This document shows positions 43,269 to 53,765 of a DNA stretch of 64,000 nucleotides, piece by piece; within the stretch, counting starts at the first letter, position 1, and each line of letters opens with the position of its first letter. The position numbers and the translations under genes were made by a program. Under the pieces are notes generated by a model. It worked only from the letters and a program-made list of their open reading frames with translations. It was not told the origin of the DNA and ran no database searches. The stretch spans positions 1 through 64,000 of the forward strand of contig NW_020290071.1 of the NCBI RefSeq assembly GCF_003144195.1, given 5' to 3'. Origin of the DNA: Ceraceosorus guamensis. Taxonomy: Eukaryota; Basidiomycota; Exobasidiomycetes; Ceraceosorales; Ceraceosoraceae.

Positions 43269-45157
43269 CCTGACCCAGAGCACGCTTGGCAGTCGAGGTC
43301 GTGCAAGCTGTGCAGCTGTACCGCCGCCTGTCGTAACCAGTGCAGGCAAGTCTCACAGTCAAGCTGGGCACGATTGCCCTCTGACGGAATCAGGCCAGGG
43401 CCTTGCGTGCAACGTCTCAATCAGAGACTTTTGCGCGCTCGAGCTTGTTTCTGTGGTCTTGGTGTATGCTGCAGACCAGCAAGTCTGGTGCCACAGGGCG
43501 TCTTCTGTCCCTCGGTGGATGCGGCGTTGCATGTAAAGCTCTCAAAGCGTGGAGTCACGGGCCGCCAAATGATGGAAGCATTCAAGATTTACGAGCTACG
43601 AGTCGCGAGTGCTGAGCGAACAGAGATCCCAGATAGATTCACGACTTGCAGCTCCGTTCTCGAGCGGCGGCGGCGGTCTTCCAAATAAGTCACCGCACCT
43701 CATCGCATCCGTGATTCTTGATTCAGGCAACTCAATTAAAGGCCCCGCCCATGTGCGTGCTGGGGTGAACGCGCACGTTGACGCTGCAGGGATGCATGCA
43801 TGCATGGCGTCCGATGATGCATCCTTCGCCTATTCATAAATTCAAGTCACTCAGTGCTCCTTCAGCAGCAGCGCCCGCTTAATCTTGAATTGAATACTCG
43901 CGGTCGCGCCGCCTGTCTCATGGCGCAGGAGCGTGCATGCATGCGTGCTTGCTGCATATATGCAGACAGCAGACAGACAGACAAAAGCAGAGCCTTGGTC
44001 ATGCTCTTGCCAGTCAAGAGTGTGCGTGACTCAAGACTCGTGACTGCTGTGGTGGGCGCACATCTTGTGATCCATTCAAAATTCTTGATTCACGATTTGT
44101 GTTTCACGATTTCATCTTGTTTCAGCATCAGCTCGCTGCAACAGGCATGCACGCATGCGTTTTGGATGCTCCCGTGCACGTATTCGCGAATTCATACACG
44201 CGCTTTTTCAGCCTCATCAAGCCAGCCAGCACCCAGCAGCCAGGCCACTCGTGCCCACTCACGACTCCCTGCCGGGACTTGTGTAAGCTCTAGGTCGGTT
44301 ACCGCCTTTATAGCTGGTGGGAGCAGCGAGGGTGTACGCAAGTCAGAAGCATCGTGAATTGTAAGTCGACTTTGAATGCCGCGACTGGATCGATGTGACG
44401 ACCCAAGGATACCGATGGGTACATATATAGTCCTGCTGCGTGCGCTAGATGTGTGGTGTATAAGCTGCGGGGCTGAGACGGTATGCCTTGAATTTAGGTC
44501 CCCCGCCTGATGACTGCGCGTGTATACTGTTGCGCTCCGACACGCGACGAGTGGCTGCTGAATGAGCGCGTCTGATGTTGCCTGGCCTCGACAGGCTCGA
44601 TGGGCGGCGCGTGTCACGATGCGCGCGGTGCAGACCATCAGCATCGCAGTCACAAGTCAGCAGCGCGCTGCATTCAGCCTGCAAGTAGTATAGTGCCGCT
44701 GAACGGCGATCTGAGAGCGCATCAATCATAGCAGACGGATCAGGCAAAGGGCACTTGGACATTAATTGATCTCGCCGCTCGCTCCTCTTCACTGGGCGAT
44801 CATCGCTGCCATTTTGCGACCACGAACGCACTGACCCGCGCATTCTTGGATCTGCGTCCAACGATTAGCAGGCTTCTACTTCTCATCACCCAAGCAATAG
44901 TCACGCATCTCCAGCTTGCGAGGCATCTTCACCTCATCTTCGTCAGTATCCGCACTCAATTTGGACTCTCAAGACCAAGAATCACCACGCAGTCTAGAGG
45001 CGTCACATTTCACGGACTCCGACAAGAACACCGCAATCTTAGAAGTGTCCATTCGATTGACCTTGAAGCCGCTTGTCCCGAGGGCATCGTCACCTCCGGC
45101 CTTCCCTGAAAGGGTCGCGCTGCACACTCTGAGTCTAGCCCCTGCGCAATCGCAGCA
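43269..45157. other. Intergenic stretch rich in the scattered short motif
   Basis: About 1.9 kb between divergent genes. It has dense copies of ATTCTTGATTCACGATT-like sequence at 43709-43726 and 44081-44113 and a GCATGCATGC run near 43794. A Ser-rich open frame at about 44950-45150 could be an upstream exon or leader of the RhoGAP gene but lacks a clear splice link. Confidence 0.45.
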
Positions 45158-47149
45158 ATGACATCTGCCACAGTAGGCGAGACGCGCCCCGAGTCGAAGA
45201 GCTTGAGAGCATGGGTGAGTGAATGCGCGGGCGGCAGGTCGGCTATCATGGTAGTACTGAGGCTTTGCGCGCGCTCTTTAGTGGTCTGCATTCACCAAAG
45301 TCAAGACGGCCAACGCTGCCAAAACAGCCAAAGGTGCGTCTTCGTCTCACCATTCTCAACTCTTCCGGTCCACCCGCTCATCCGCTTGTGCGAACGATCA
45401 CAACAGTGCAAGCGGAAACCGGAGTGTTTGGACAGCCTTTGAGGAGGAGCTTAAAGTATGCCAGTGTAGCGATCAGTATGGCAGGAGAGGATGGGCAGCA
45501 GTATGTCTGGGGTTACGTGCCTGTCATAGTTGCCAAGGTGGGCTTATACCTGAAAGAGAATGGTGAGTCTGCATGTTGCCAGCCAACAAGCCACGTCGGG
45601 TTGAGCTGGGGCCGGCTACGCAGTATGGGCCTGAGACGTACGCCATCGTCGTTATGGCCACTACCCTCCCAACGAGTGCGCGCTGACTCGCGTGTGTCTT
45701 TTGCAGCGACTGAGGTGGAGGGTGTATTCAGAATAGCTGGCTCTCAAAAGCGCATGCGCGAGCTGCAAGAAGTATTCGACACGCCTCCTAGATATGGCAA
45801 AAATGTGGACTGGTCGAAGTACAGTGTCCACGACGCAGCCTCTGTGCTCCGGCGGTATCTCAACCAAATGCCTGTGAGTCTAGGGGTAGGGTCAATCATC
45901 ACTGTGTCCTCTTTACCTGGCTCACGACGGCACTTCGGCTGTAATCTCTCTGCTGGTCTTAGGAACCCATCATTCCCTTGCATCTGTACAACGAGTTCAG
46001 AGCTCCGATGCTCAAAGAGCCTTTGGATGTGGACGCAGCTATTAAGACCTACAAGCTGCTCATCAACTCCAGTCCTCCGGCAAGTCAGTACTTGTTGCTC
46101 TACGTCTTGGACCTCTTGGCCGTCTTTGCTCGGAAGTCAGAAGTCAATCTGATGCCCGCCAGCAGTGAGTAGCGCCGGGCCCTGAATACCGCGTGGGACC
46201 TGCACCCATTGACCCGGAGCATCATGCGCAGATTTGGCTGTCATCTTTCAGCCCGGCATGTTTTCGCATCCTTCGCACTTGCAGTCGCCAGACGAGCACA
46301 AGGTGGCCGTACAGGTTTTGGAGTTCCTGATCGAGGTGAGGATCGCTTGAATGGCAAAGGCGCGTGCTCGCATCGCCTGACTCATCTCGACTCGTCCCCC
46401 GATGGTAGCATCAAGATCACTTTGTCTTGTCCATCGGTCCGCCACCACCTGCAAACGTAGCACCTGCCGAGCTCACTTCGGTCTCGCAGCCAGCGACGGA
46501 GGAAACAACGGATTTGCCCTCCGACTCAGATGAGGATTTAGGAGAGTTGGAGGTGCATGAGGGTGGTGGTGCAGCCATGGCGCGAGCGGCAAGTCAGGCG
46601 ACTCCTTCACCGGCGCGTCGGAAGGGTCTTTTTGCTGGGATTCGAGGAGCAGGCAGATTGAGCCCCAACATGCGGAAAGATCAGGTGGAGGAAGAAGATA
46701 TTGGAGGACAGAGCAATGCACCAGTGGCATTAGGGGGCGGCACACCTAGCGGGGCAACCGTCAAGAGGTCAAAGACGACCCCTAGCAGGAGACCCTCGAG
46801 GAAGGACCCTTCCAAGGAGAAAGACGCCTCCGGTGAGACTTCTGCTGCAGCAAGCAAAGAAACTCGAAGTCCAAGAAGTCACATGCGAAGGAAAAGTTCG
46901 GAGGCAGGAAGCCCGAGCCCGAGCGCAGCTGCAAGTCCTTCGTTAGGTGTGCAACCCTTACCTCCCATGACCCCTCCGGTAGGCCTGAGTAGCGACAATC
47001 CACCTGCGGGAGCGGCCTCTGCTACAGCTCCGCCCGCTGCCAGTGCAGAAAGCAACATTGGCGGCTTGCCCACCCCTCCGCCCTCAAAGTTTTTGAGATC
47101 GACCAGCGCAAGTAGCCAGAATACACCCGCTTCGCCCTCGAGGGGCTAA
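45158..47149 (+). CDS. RhoGAP protein, SAC7/BAG7-like
   Basis: Exons 45158-45214, 45306-45333, 45407-45562, 45707-45873, 45963-46164, 46232-46335 and 46409-47149 give about 484 residues. After a short N-terminus, VFGQPLRRSLKYASVAI and VPVIVAKVGLYLKEN are the entry of the SAC7-type RhoGAP domain (residues 35-240). GVFRIAGS carries the arginine finger at about Arg89, and NLAVIFQPG is the conserved Asn segment. The last 240 residues are Ser/Pro/Ala-rich and disordered. SAC7-type proteins switch off Rho1 by speeding GTP hydrolysis and so restrain cell-wall integrity and actin signalling at the membrane. The acceptor of exon 2 (TCAAG) is chosen to keep the frame. It faces SSD1 tail to tail. Confidence 0.87.
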
Positions 47150-47715
47150 AGTCATGCTCGACCCGGTCTTTCGAAGCTCCTCTGCAGTCTCCCACCGTTT
47201 ATTAGATCTTGCATCGTCACTCCATTTCCACCACGTCATCGAGTTAAGGAAGCCCCTCCCCTATCACCCACCATTACACACGCACTGAACATCGGTGCGC
47301 CCACCTTCTTTCGTGTCTGATTCTCCATTGACCTCTACTTTGGCTCGCTTCATCGGTCTGCATCGGTCTTTTCGCCTCATGCGTCTTTATTCTACACATG
47401 AGCGGCATAAATGATACCCGTCTACTTGTGGCTCTCGTGCGCGGCAAATTGTGCACCGCACAGGATCGAAATGGTACGATGATAGAAGTGACACCTCAGA
47501 CATGTGGAGACAAGATCAGATCACATCAGATCAGATCAACCATTTCATTCGTGATTATCGTTGCATGGAAAGAACAAACGTGAGGAGACCTGATTCTTGG
47601 CGACTCGTAAGCGGGGCATCGGGCATTTTGGCCACCATGAGGATCGGAGTGCACTGGCGACTCAGGAGCTTGAGATCTACACATCCAAAGAACAGCAGTC
47701 ATCGCTCTCGTTTCG
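47150..47715. other. Convergent spacer between RhoGAP and SSD1
   Basis: 566 bp holding both 3' ends. A GATCAGATCA-type direct repeat occurs near 47513-47540. No gene seen. Confidence 0.6.
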
Positions 47716-50700
47716 TCAGGCAGCAGGCGTGCGAGCACTCGATTGCGCCCAAGGGTTGACAGAGAACACCTTGAGGACAGGCGGCGATCTCGTGATGTCG
47801 GCGGTGATGATGACGGGGAGCGTGGCAAGGCTCTTCACCGTCATGATGTGGTGACCGTTGGTCACAGTAGTATTGTCGAATGTGAGCTCTTGCTTCTGGA
47901 AAGAGCGCATGCGTTGAGTGCTTCCCTTCGCGTCTTCGCCGCTGAAGACTTTGCGCTTTGCTTCTGCCAACACTTCGTCGTCCTCGTCATCGAACAGCGC
48001 CGCTTCGTCCGTGTGACTCTGAGAAGTCATTTCCATTGCCCTTGCCAATTCGAGACGGCGCAGGCCTTGCACATGGACATCGTCGCCCGTCTCAGCCAGA
48101 TATGAGAGGACGTCGATATCCTGCTTCCAGTAGAGTGAAAGACTATTCGTGTGCTCGTCGTACTGGTAGTGCTCGAGCGGGATCGCATCCGTATGCACGC
48201 GCTTCTCGAGACCAAATTCGGGGACCACCACATCGAAAGCGGCGTCGAGCACTCCGATGACTGTGGCCTGCCGTACGACTGGACCATAGCGTACAGTAAG
48301 GTCGTGGATGAGCAAGCACAAGAACAAGTGGGCAGACTGCTCCTGTGCAAGTTTTGCAGCGTCACGTTTGACGTTGCATTGCTGCGCGATCTTGGCCATA
48401 CCTTCACGATCCACCGGGAACTTGTCGGTGCCTTGCAGGACGGCTTCGAGCTGTCGATGGACCATCACGTCTGCGTATCGACGAATAGGACTTGTGAAGT
48501 GCGTGTAGACTGGCACATTGAGCGCAAAGTGCGCGTACTTGGCAATGTCGACCATGCCGGTGGAGAAGTACTTGGCCTTCTGCATGGACTTTGTGGCAAG
48601 CGTCTCGAGGGCCGCTCTTTGACCCACATCTTTGATTGAGGACAAGCTCTTGTAAAGCGCACCGGCGCTCGAAATATCAACGTCGAATCCCATTTGGGCA
48701 GCGCGAGCCTTGAAGCCTTCCAACCGTCGAAGGATGGGACGCTCGTGACGGCGCAGAAGGGCGACATCGGGCAAGCCAGCTGCGATTTGTTGCGCCACGG
48801 ACGTATTCGCCAACAGCATGAACTCTTCAACAACGCGATTCGCGTCTGCGAGTTTGTGCGGGATCGCGTCGGTGGGCTGACCAAGATCATCGAGGCGGAA
48901 GCTGAGCCGAGTGTTGTCTATGCGCAAAGCGCCACCCTCAAAGCGCCGAGCACGCATTTTTTGGGCAAATTCATGCAACAAAAGGATGTCGCCTGCGATG
49001 TCCGTCTGCGAGTGTGAAGAGTTGGCGTCGACTTTCTCGAGTGGAATAGCTTCGTTAGCATCCACGCCTTCGATCACCTGCTGAGCATCACCGTAAGCCA
49101 GCTTAGCGCAAGACTTGATTATCGTGCGGCCGAACCAGCTGCCAATGACCCGGGCGTCTTTGTTCATCGTGAAAACGGCGCTAAAGGTCAATCGCTCGAC
49201 ATTTGGCACCAGGGAGCAGAGCTCTTCGCTCAGGGTCGGAGGAAGCATTGGAATGGCTCTTTGAACCAGATATACTGAGGTCGCACGCTTGCGAGCGTCG
49301 CGGTCGAGAGCACTGCCAATCTTGACAAAGTGTGAAACATCCGCAATGTGCACACCCACTTCGAACAGGCCACCTTCAAGCCTGGTGATGCTGAGGGCGT
49401 CATCAAGGTCCTTGGCGGTGGCGGGATCGATCGTGAAGACTCTTGTGGAACGGAAGTCTCTGCGCACATCGTGTTCGCGTTCGGGAATTGACCAGGGCAG
49501 CGGCGGCAAGCATTTGAGGGCATTTTCGCCAAAGTCTTCGGTTGCAGAGCTCAAGCAGTCCTTGAGCAACGCCTGTGTCTCGGCTTCCGTGTTGCCGATG
49601 ACTCCAAGCTCTTCGACAAGCGTGCCAAAGGGATGGAGAGACGTGATAGGCCAGCGCTTGATGCAAGCGACAAAGAGACGATTGTTGTAGCTTTCCTGAC
49701 CTCCTTCTTCCCAGAAATCTGCCGGAGCTTGGTCAGCTGGAATGGCGATCAGTGGCACGCGCTTGTCTGTGGGTCGGAACCAGACGATCTTAGGCCTCGC
49801 CTGCGGCTCTTGACCTTGAGTGCCATCGCCACCCTCTCGCAAGGCTCGTTCGGCTTGTTGCTTCTCCTTCGTCGCAGCGGAGGAGGGTCGCAAGAGACCA
49901 AGCGTGCCACTGAAAAGCTGTCCAGGCGTTCGCTCTACGATGGCAACAACGTGACCAGCCAGAGCCGGTGGACTCTGATCATTCTCTTCTTCGTCGTCAA
50001 TGAGCTTGAGCTGGGCACCCTCGACTTCGAGATCGTCTTTGGCCTTGTCTGGCTTGCGCGCAACGACATTGCCTTGTTCTTCCTTGCGCTTCTTCTTGTC
50101 TTCCTTGTCCTTCTTGATGCTCCACACCTCGTTTGGATCCAGCAATTCGACGGCGACGAGATCGCCCTCGAGTGCACGGTTCCGATCCTTGGAGCCGGAG
50201 ATGAAGATATCCGAGTCGAGCACCTCGGTAGTTACCCAGGCGTCCGACCTGTTGCGCTTATTCACACGCAGAATGCCGACTACGAGCTTGCCTGCAGCGA
50301 GCAGAGGCGGCAGAGATGCTTGAGGCAGGTACGAACCGAAAAGTGCCTTGCGCTGCGAGGCCGCGTTGCCTCCCTGTGGCTGAGGTGGCATCCCTGGCAC
50401 ATAACCAAATTGACCGCCAGCGAAGCCAGGCAGCATGGCCGGGTTGAAGCCGCCGCCGAAAGAGGTGTTGCGGTTATGTGCTCCGCCACCGGTGGCACCT
50501 GATTGTGCCCTAAATTGATGTAAAGAGGCCAGCTGAGCTTGTGCAGCGGACAGGTCCATGACCTGACCGGCGCCCGGCGCAGGGCCATTGATGCGCCAAC
50601 TTGCGCTCCCCGTGCGACCATGACCGCCTCGACCACTAGCGCCACCGCCCTGTCCAGCGAATCCATCTGCAAGATCCGTCATGTTGTTGCCTCCCCCGAG

Positions 50701-52386
50701 GCTACCCAGATTGAGCAAGCCACCGCCGGCCATCAGATACTCAGGAGAGAGAGTTGACGCCAACTGAACTGAGGGATGACTGAAGTGGCCAGTCCGCGTG
50801 GAAGGCTGGTATGGAGAGGGTTGAGGCATGCTTTGCTGCGCTTGCTGTTGAGGAGGGAATGAAAAGTCCATCGTTGCGTTCATCGTCGGTGCTGGCACAT
50901 CGACAGAACCGCCTAACTGCTGCTGTTGACTTTGGGCAGCTTGAGCATTCTTGTTCACGATGTTGACCGAGTGTCTGCGACCGTGGCCTCTAGGCACATT
51001 ACCACCGCCCTGTTGCTGAAGTTGTTGATGAGGCTGAGGGTTGAATCCGCCACTGAGGCCGAAGGTGTTGCCTGTCGAAAAACTTCCCATCGGACCAGTC
51101 TGCGGGGCGTGGCTCTGGATGCGCCTATGTTGACCGCCTCGAGCACCTGATGCCGGTCCCATCGGAGAAGTTGGTTGGCCGCCTAGAGCGCTGGATGGAT
51201 TGAAATGGACTTGTTGCTGCAGGAGCGCCTGCTGCTGCAATTGCAGCATCTGTGAAGCGACATTACGGTCAGGAGTGCTGCTTGCGATATATGCGGGCGT
51301 ATGGCTCACCTCGATCTGTTGCTGCAATGCCAGCTGTTCTGCGAGCAGACCTCCACCAGGAGCTCCGGTTGGACTGCCGCCACCAAAGCTTGCGCTTTGC
51401 AAGTGGCCTGATCGAGCTGCAGTGCTGAGCGGCATCTCGCTGCCGGTTCTGCGATGCCCATTATCGTGGTGCCGCGTAGGATCAAAAGCCCCTCCGCCCA
51501 TGTAGTCAGCGATTGAGCTGCCATCATCAGTTGCGTCCTCCGCATCATAGTTTCCGCTGCCCATGCCCATCTCGGCGAAGCGAGCTTGGAGGCTTAATTG
51601 TCTGGAGTGCGCATTACTGGTCTGGTCCCCTCCGTGGCGTGCAAGAGCGCTCTGGAACGCTACGTTGCCGGCAAAGCGCGGTCCGCCCTGGCGATGATGA
51701 GACGGATTGAACGGCAAGCTGGGAGGCGAAGGCGCCTCGACATCTTCGCCTAAGGATGGCAAGGGACCACCACGACTAAACGGTTTTGACTCATTTGAGC
51801 GGCCGAGCTGAGCAGCGAGTTGGGCTTGTAGCTGCTCTTCTTGTTGGGCCAGACGAGCACCCATCGAGGCGAGCTGAGCCTGCGCATCCGCCTCGCCGGC
51901 AGTGGCTCCAGCAGCAGGGACAGCTGCGGCATTGGGCGCTGAGCTGGCCTTCATGTCCTGAAGTGCCGATTCAGAAGACATGGTCAGCTGTACTCTTGCT
52001 GAGAGAAAAGCAATGACGTGGCGACTGCTCACCTCGATAAGATGCTGAAGGTTATTCATCGCAAGGCTCGGATCGGACGAGCTTTGCAGCTGGCCGTTGC
52101 CAGGTAGCCCATCACGTCGCCCTTGTTGAGACCTGTGTGCACCACCACCTCTCTGAGCTCCGCCTCCACCCGGGGCTCCACCGCGACCGCCAGAACCACC
52201 CCGACGAGGGGCATTTGTGCCAGCGTGAGAAGCGCCATTGGTACTACTGTTGAGGCCGGTGTTTGAAGCGCCTCCGCGACCGCCACCTTGTGAGCCAGGT
52301 CTTCTGTGCCCCCCGCGCGTTCCGCCACCGCCCGCAGCGCCCTCGCTGGGAGGTTTCCTGTCTGCAGGAGCTTTCGAGTCAGCCAT
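47716..52386 (-). CDS. SSD1: SSD1-like RNA-binding protein of the RNB (RNase II/Dis3) family
   Basis: One frame of 1,556 codons. A 75-nt piece at 51960-52034 has GTGAGC and CAG ends, is in frame and is probably an intron, giving about 1,531 residues. The first 680 residues are Gly/Gln/Ser-rich and disordered. RKALFGSYLP starts the cold-shock domains, and the RNB domain runs from about residue 960 to 1330, followed by an S1-like end. SSD1 binds mRNAs for wall proteins and controls their translation and localisation under the Ndr kinase Cbk1. Seven HxRxxS Ndr sites lie in the disordered part. The RNB active-site signature IDPATAKDLDDA keeps all four aspartates known from RNase II, which yeast Ssd1 has lost, so this protein may be a working nuclease. 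Confidence 0.93.
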   Translation of the reverse strand: MADSKAPADRKPPSEGAAGGGGTRGGHRRPGSQGGGRGGASNTGLNSSTNGASHAGTNAPRRGGSGGRGGAPGGGGAQRGGGAHRSQQGRRDGLPGNGQLQSSSDPSLAMNNLQHLIEVSSRHVIAFLSARVQLTMSSESALQDMKASSAPNAAAVPAAGATAGEADAQAQLASMGARLAQQEEQLQAQLAAQLGRSNESKPFSRGGPLPSLGEDVEAPSPPSLPFNPSHHRQGGPRFAGNVAFQSALARHGGDQTSNAHSRQLSLQARFAEMGMGSGNYDAEDATDDGSSIADYMGGGAFDPTRHHDNGHRRTGSEMPLSTAARSGHLQSASFGGGSPTGAPGGGLLAEQLALQQQIEVSHTPAYIASSTPDRNVASQMLQLQQQALLQQQVHFNPSSALGGQPTSPMGPASGARGGQHRRIQSHAPQTGPMGSFSTGNTFGLSGGFNPQPHQQLQQQGGGNVPRGHGRRHSVNIVNKNAQAAQSQQQQLGGSVDVPAPTMNATMDFSFPPQQQAQQSMPQPSPYQPSTRTGHFSHPSVQLASTLSPEYLMAGGGLLNLGSLGGGNNMTDLADGFAGQGGGASGRGGHGRTGSASWRINGPAPGAGQVMDLSAAQAQLASLHQFRAQSGATGGGAHNRNTSFGGGFNPAMLPGFAGGQFGYVPGMPPQPQGGNAASQRKALFGSYLPQASLPPLLAAGKLVVGILRVNKRNRSDAWVTTEVLDSDIFISGSKDRNRALEGDLVAVELLDPNEVWSIKKDKEDKKKRKEEQGNVVARKPDKAKDDLEVEGAQLKLIDDEEENDQSPPALAGHVVAIVERTPGQLFSGTLGLLRPSSAATKEKQQAERALREGGDGTQGQEPQARPKIVWFRPTDKRVPLIAIPADQAPADFWEEGGQESYNNRLFVACIKRWPITSLHPFGTLVEELGVIGNTEAETQALLKDCLSSATEDFGENALKCLPPLPWSIPEREHDVRRDFRSTRVFTIDPATAKDLDDALSITRLEGGLFEVGVHIADVSHFVKIGSALDRDARKRATSVYLVQRAIPMLPPTLSEELCSLVPNVERLTFSAVFTMNKDARVIGSWFGRTIIKSCAKLAYGDAQQVIEGVDANEAIPLEKVDANSSHSQTDIAGDILLLHEFAQKMRARRFEGGALRIDNTRLSFRLDDLGQPTDAIPHKLADANRVVEEFMLLANTSVAQQIAAGLPDVALLRRHERPILRRLEGFKARAAQMGFDVDISSAGALYKSLSSIKDVGQRAALETLATKSMQKAKYFSTGMVDIAKYAHFALNVPVYTHFTSPIRRYADVMVHRQLEAVLQGTDKFPVDREGMAKIAQQCNVKRDAAKLAQEQSAHLFLCLLIHDLTVRYGPVVRQATVIGVLDAAFDVVVPEFGLEKRVHTDAIPLEHYQYDEHTNSLSLYWKQDIDVLSYLAETGDDVHVQGLRRLELARAMEMTSQSHTDEAALFDDEDDEVLAEAKRKVFSGEDAKGSTQRMRSFQKQELTFDNTTVTNGHHIMTVKSLATLPVIITADITRSPPVLKVFSVNPWAQSSARTPAA
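51960..52034 (-). other. Probable 75-nt in-frame intron in SSD1
   Basis: On the minus strand the stretch begins GTGAGCAGTC and ends GCACTTCAG and contains GCTGACC as a branch-point candidate. It translates without a stop, so the frame alone cannot decide. Composition (hydrophobic SSRHVIAFLSARVQL in an otherwise Gln/Gly-rich region) favours an intron. Confidence 0.6.
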
Positions 52387-53765
52387 ATTGCACTACTTAG
52401 ACGTGACTTGAGTAGATCTGGATCTTTTCTGGCGTGAGCACGATGAATGAAGACAGGGGCCTAAAGGAAGCTCGAATCGAATGTGAAGTGAGTGTGAACA
52501 CGAAGGAATGTCGTTGCACCGTCCGGGCGCCCTGATGCGTACGTGTGAGATAGGTAGGCTACGTGACGCAAAGCGTATGACCGGATGAGCTTGCTGCTCT
52601 CGATGGTCAAGAGGTGGTAGAGGGCGGGGAAGTGAAATCCAGCTATCACCAGAAGCATCACCTCATCTGAAGCAGAGTCGGTTGGGTTTCTCAGCTCTTC
52701 TTGCAGCTCGCTGGCACAGCTCTACGCTTTGACGCGCGAGCCACGAGTGGGGCACATCAGCAGGCACAGGCTGTGCTCGGATGCTTACGCTGCTCGTGTG
52801 CTTCTTGTGCGTCTGCTTGCATTTAGAAGAGTCACAGTGCACGCGCCTACCGCAGACCAAGCAGACACAACGGTGAGGCGCGGCATACGTTGTGCCGGGA
52901 GGAGGCCCCTACTGCATGGCTGCGCCACGCCACGCCACGCCGCCACCTCTGCTGCACCGTCTCTTCTCGCACGCTCCACATTTAGTGACTCCGGCTCCAG
53001 CCGTGAAATGGAAAGCTTCGGGTCGGGGTCACCGGTAGGATTAAGCATGCTATGAGCCAAGCAGTATGCCGCTCGAAGCTGGGATATCCACCTCGACCAG
53101 CTAAGCTATCGGCTGCCATTACATTTCGATTCCATAACGAGTTTTAGCGAAGTTGCGTCGTTATGATCGTCGACCGAAGTCAGGTCGCTGCAAGGCAGAC
53201 AGACACTTCTCATGTGCGCTGTGAAGGATCGCACCAACTACTTCTGTCACGTGAATCGAATTTCTCGACCGGCGTGCAAGCGATGCATGGGCGGCCGAAA
53301 AAAGAAAACAAGTTCTCAATCAAATTGTTTCTTTTTTTCCTCTGGATTCAAATTCTTGATTTTAGATGAGACAGAGAGACGTAAACGTATGCTCTGGGTG
53401 CACATTATTCTTGATTGACACTCGCAATTTCGGTTGAATCGTGATTCAAGAATCACCAATAAATTTCGCTTGTTTTGCGATTGGACGCCGTCGTCGTGAG
53501 TGCGCTATGCGTACTTACGCACGTAATTGAGCCACGTCGTGTACTCATCCATCAGCAGCAGTAGATGAGTGCTGTGTATTTATGATTCAGATTCAGAACA
53601 TGTTGTCAGACACATGAGTGAAGCTGAAACCCAAGTCACACAGAGACGTCAACATTCAAAGTTGATTGAAAGGTGCCGTGTACGCTGGTACAAATTGCAA
53701 AACGGAAGCGCCCTGACCAGGCAGTACACGCCCCGCGGAGAAGGTTTCCTGGCGTCGGAGCAGCC
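52387..53765. other. Intergenic stretch between divergent genes
   Basis: About 1.4 kb with the SSD1 promoter on the left. It contains TTGAATCGTGATTCAAGAATC at about 53434, the clearest palindromic copy of the scattered motif. A tRNA-like box A near 53085 was examined and rejected. Confidence 0.5.

Noticed and set aside
44846-45109. Plus-strand frames upstream of the RhoGAP start as extra N-terminal exons
   Set aside because: One is Ser-rich and tempting, but no donor/acceptor pair joins it in frame to the RhoGAP exons.
53045-53130. tRNA-like sequence on the minus strand with a perfect box A (TAGCTTAGCTGG)
   Set aside because: The expected acceptor-stem partner and a good box B are missing, and no cloverleaf closes even when an intron is allowed.
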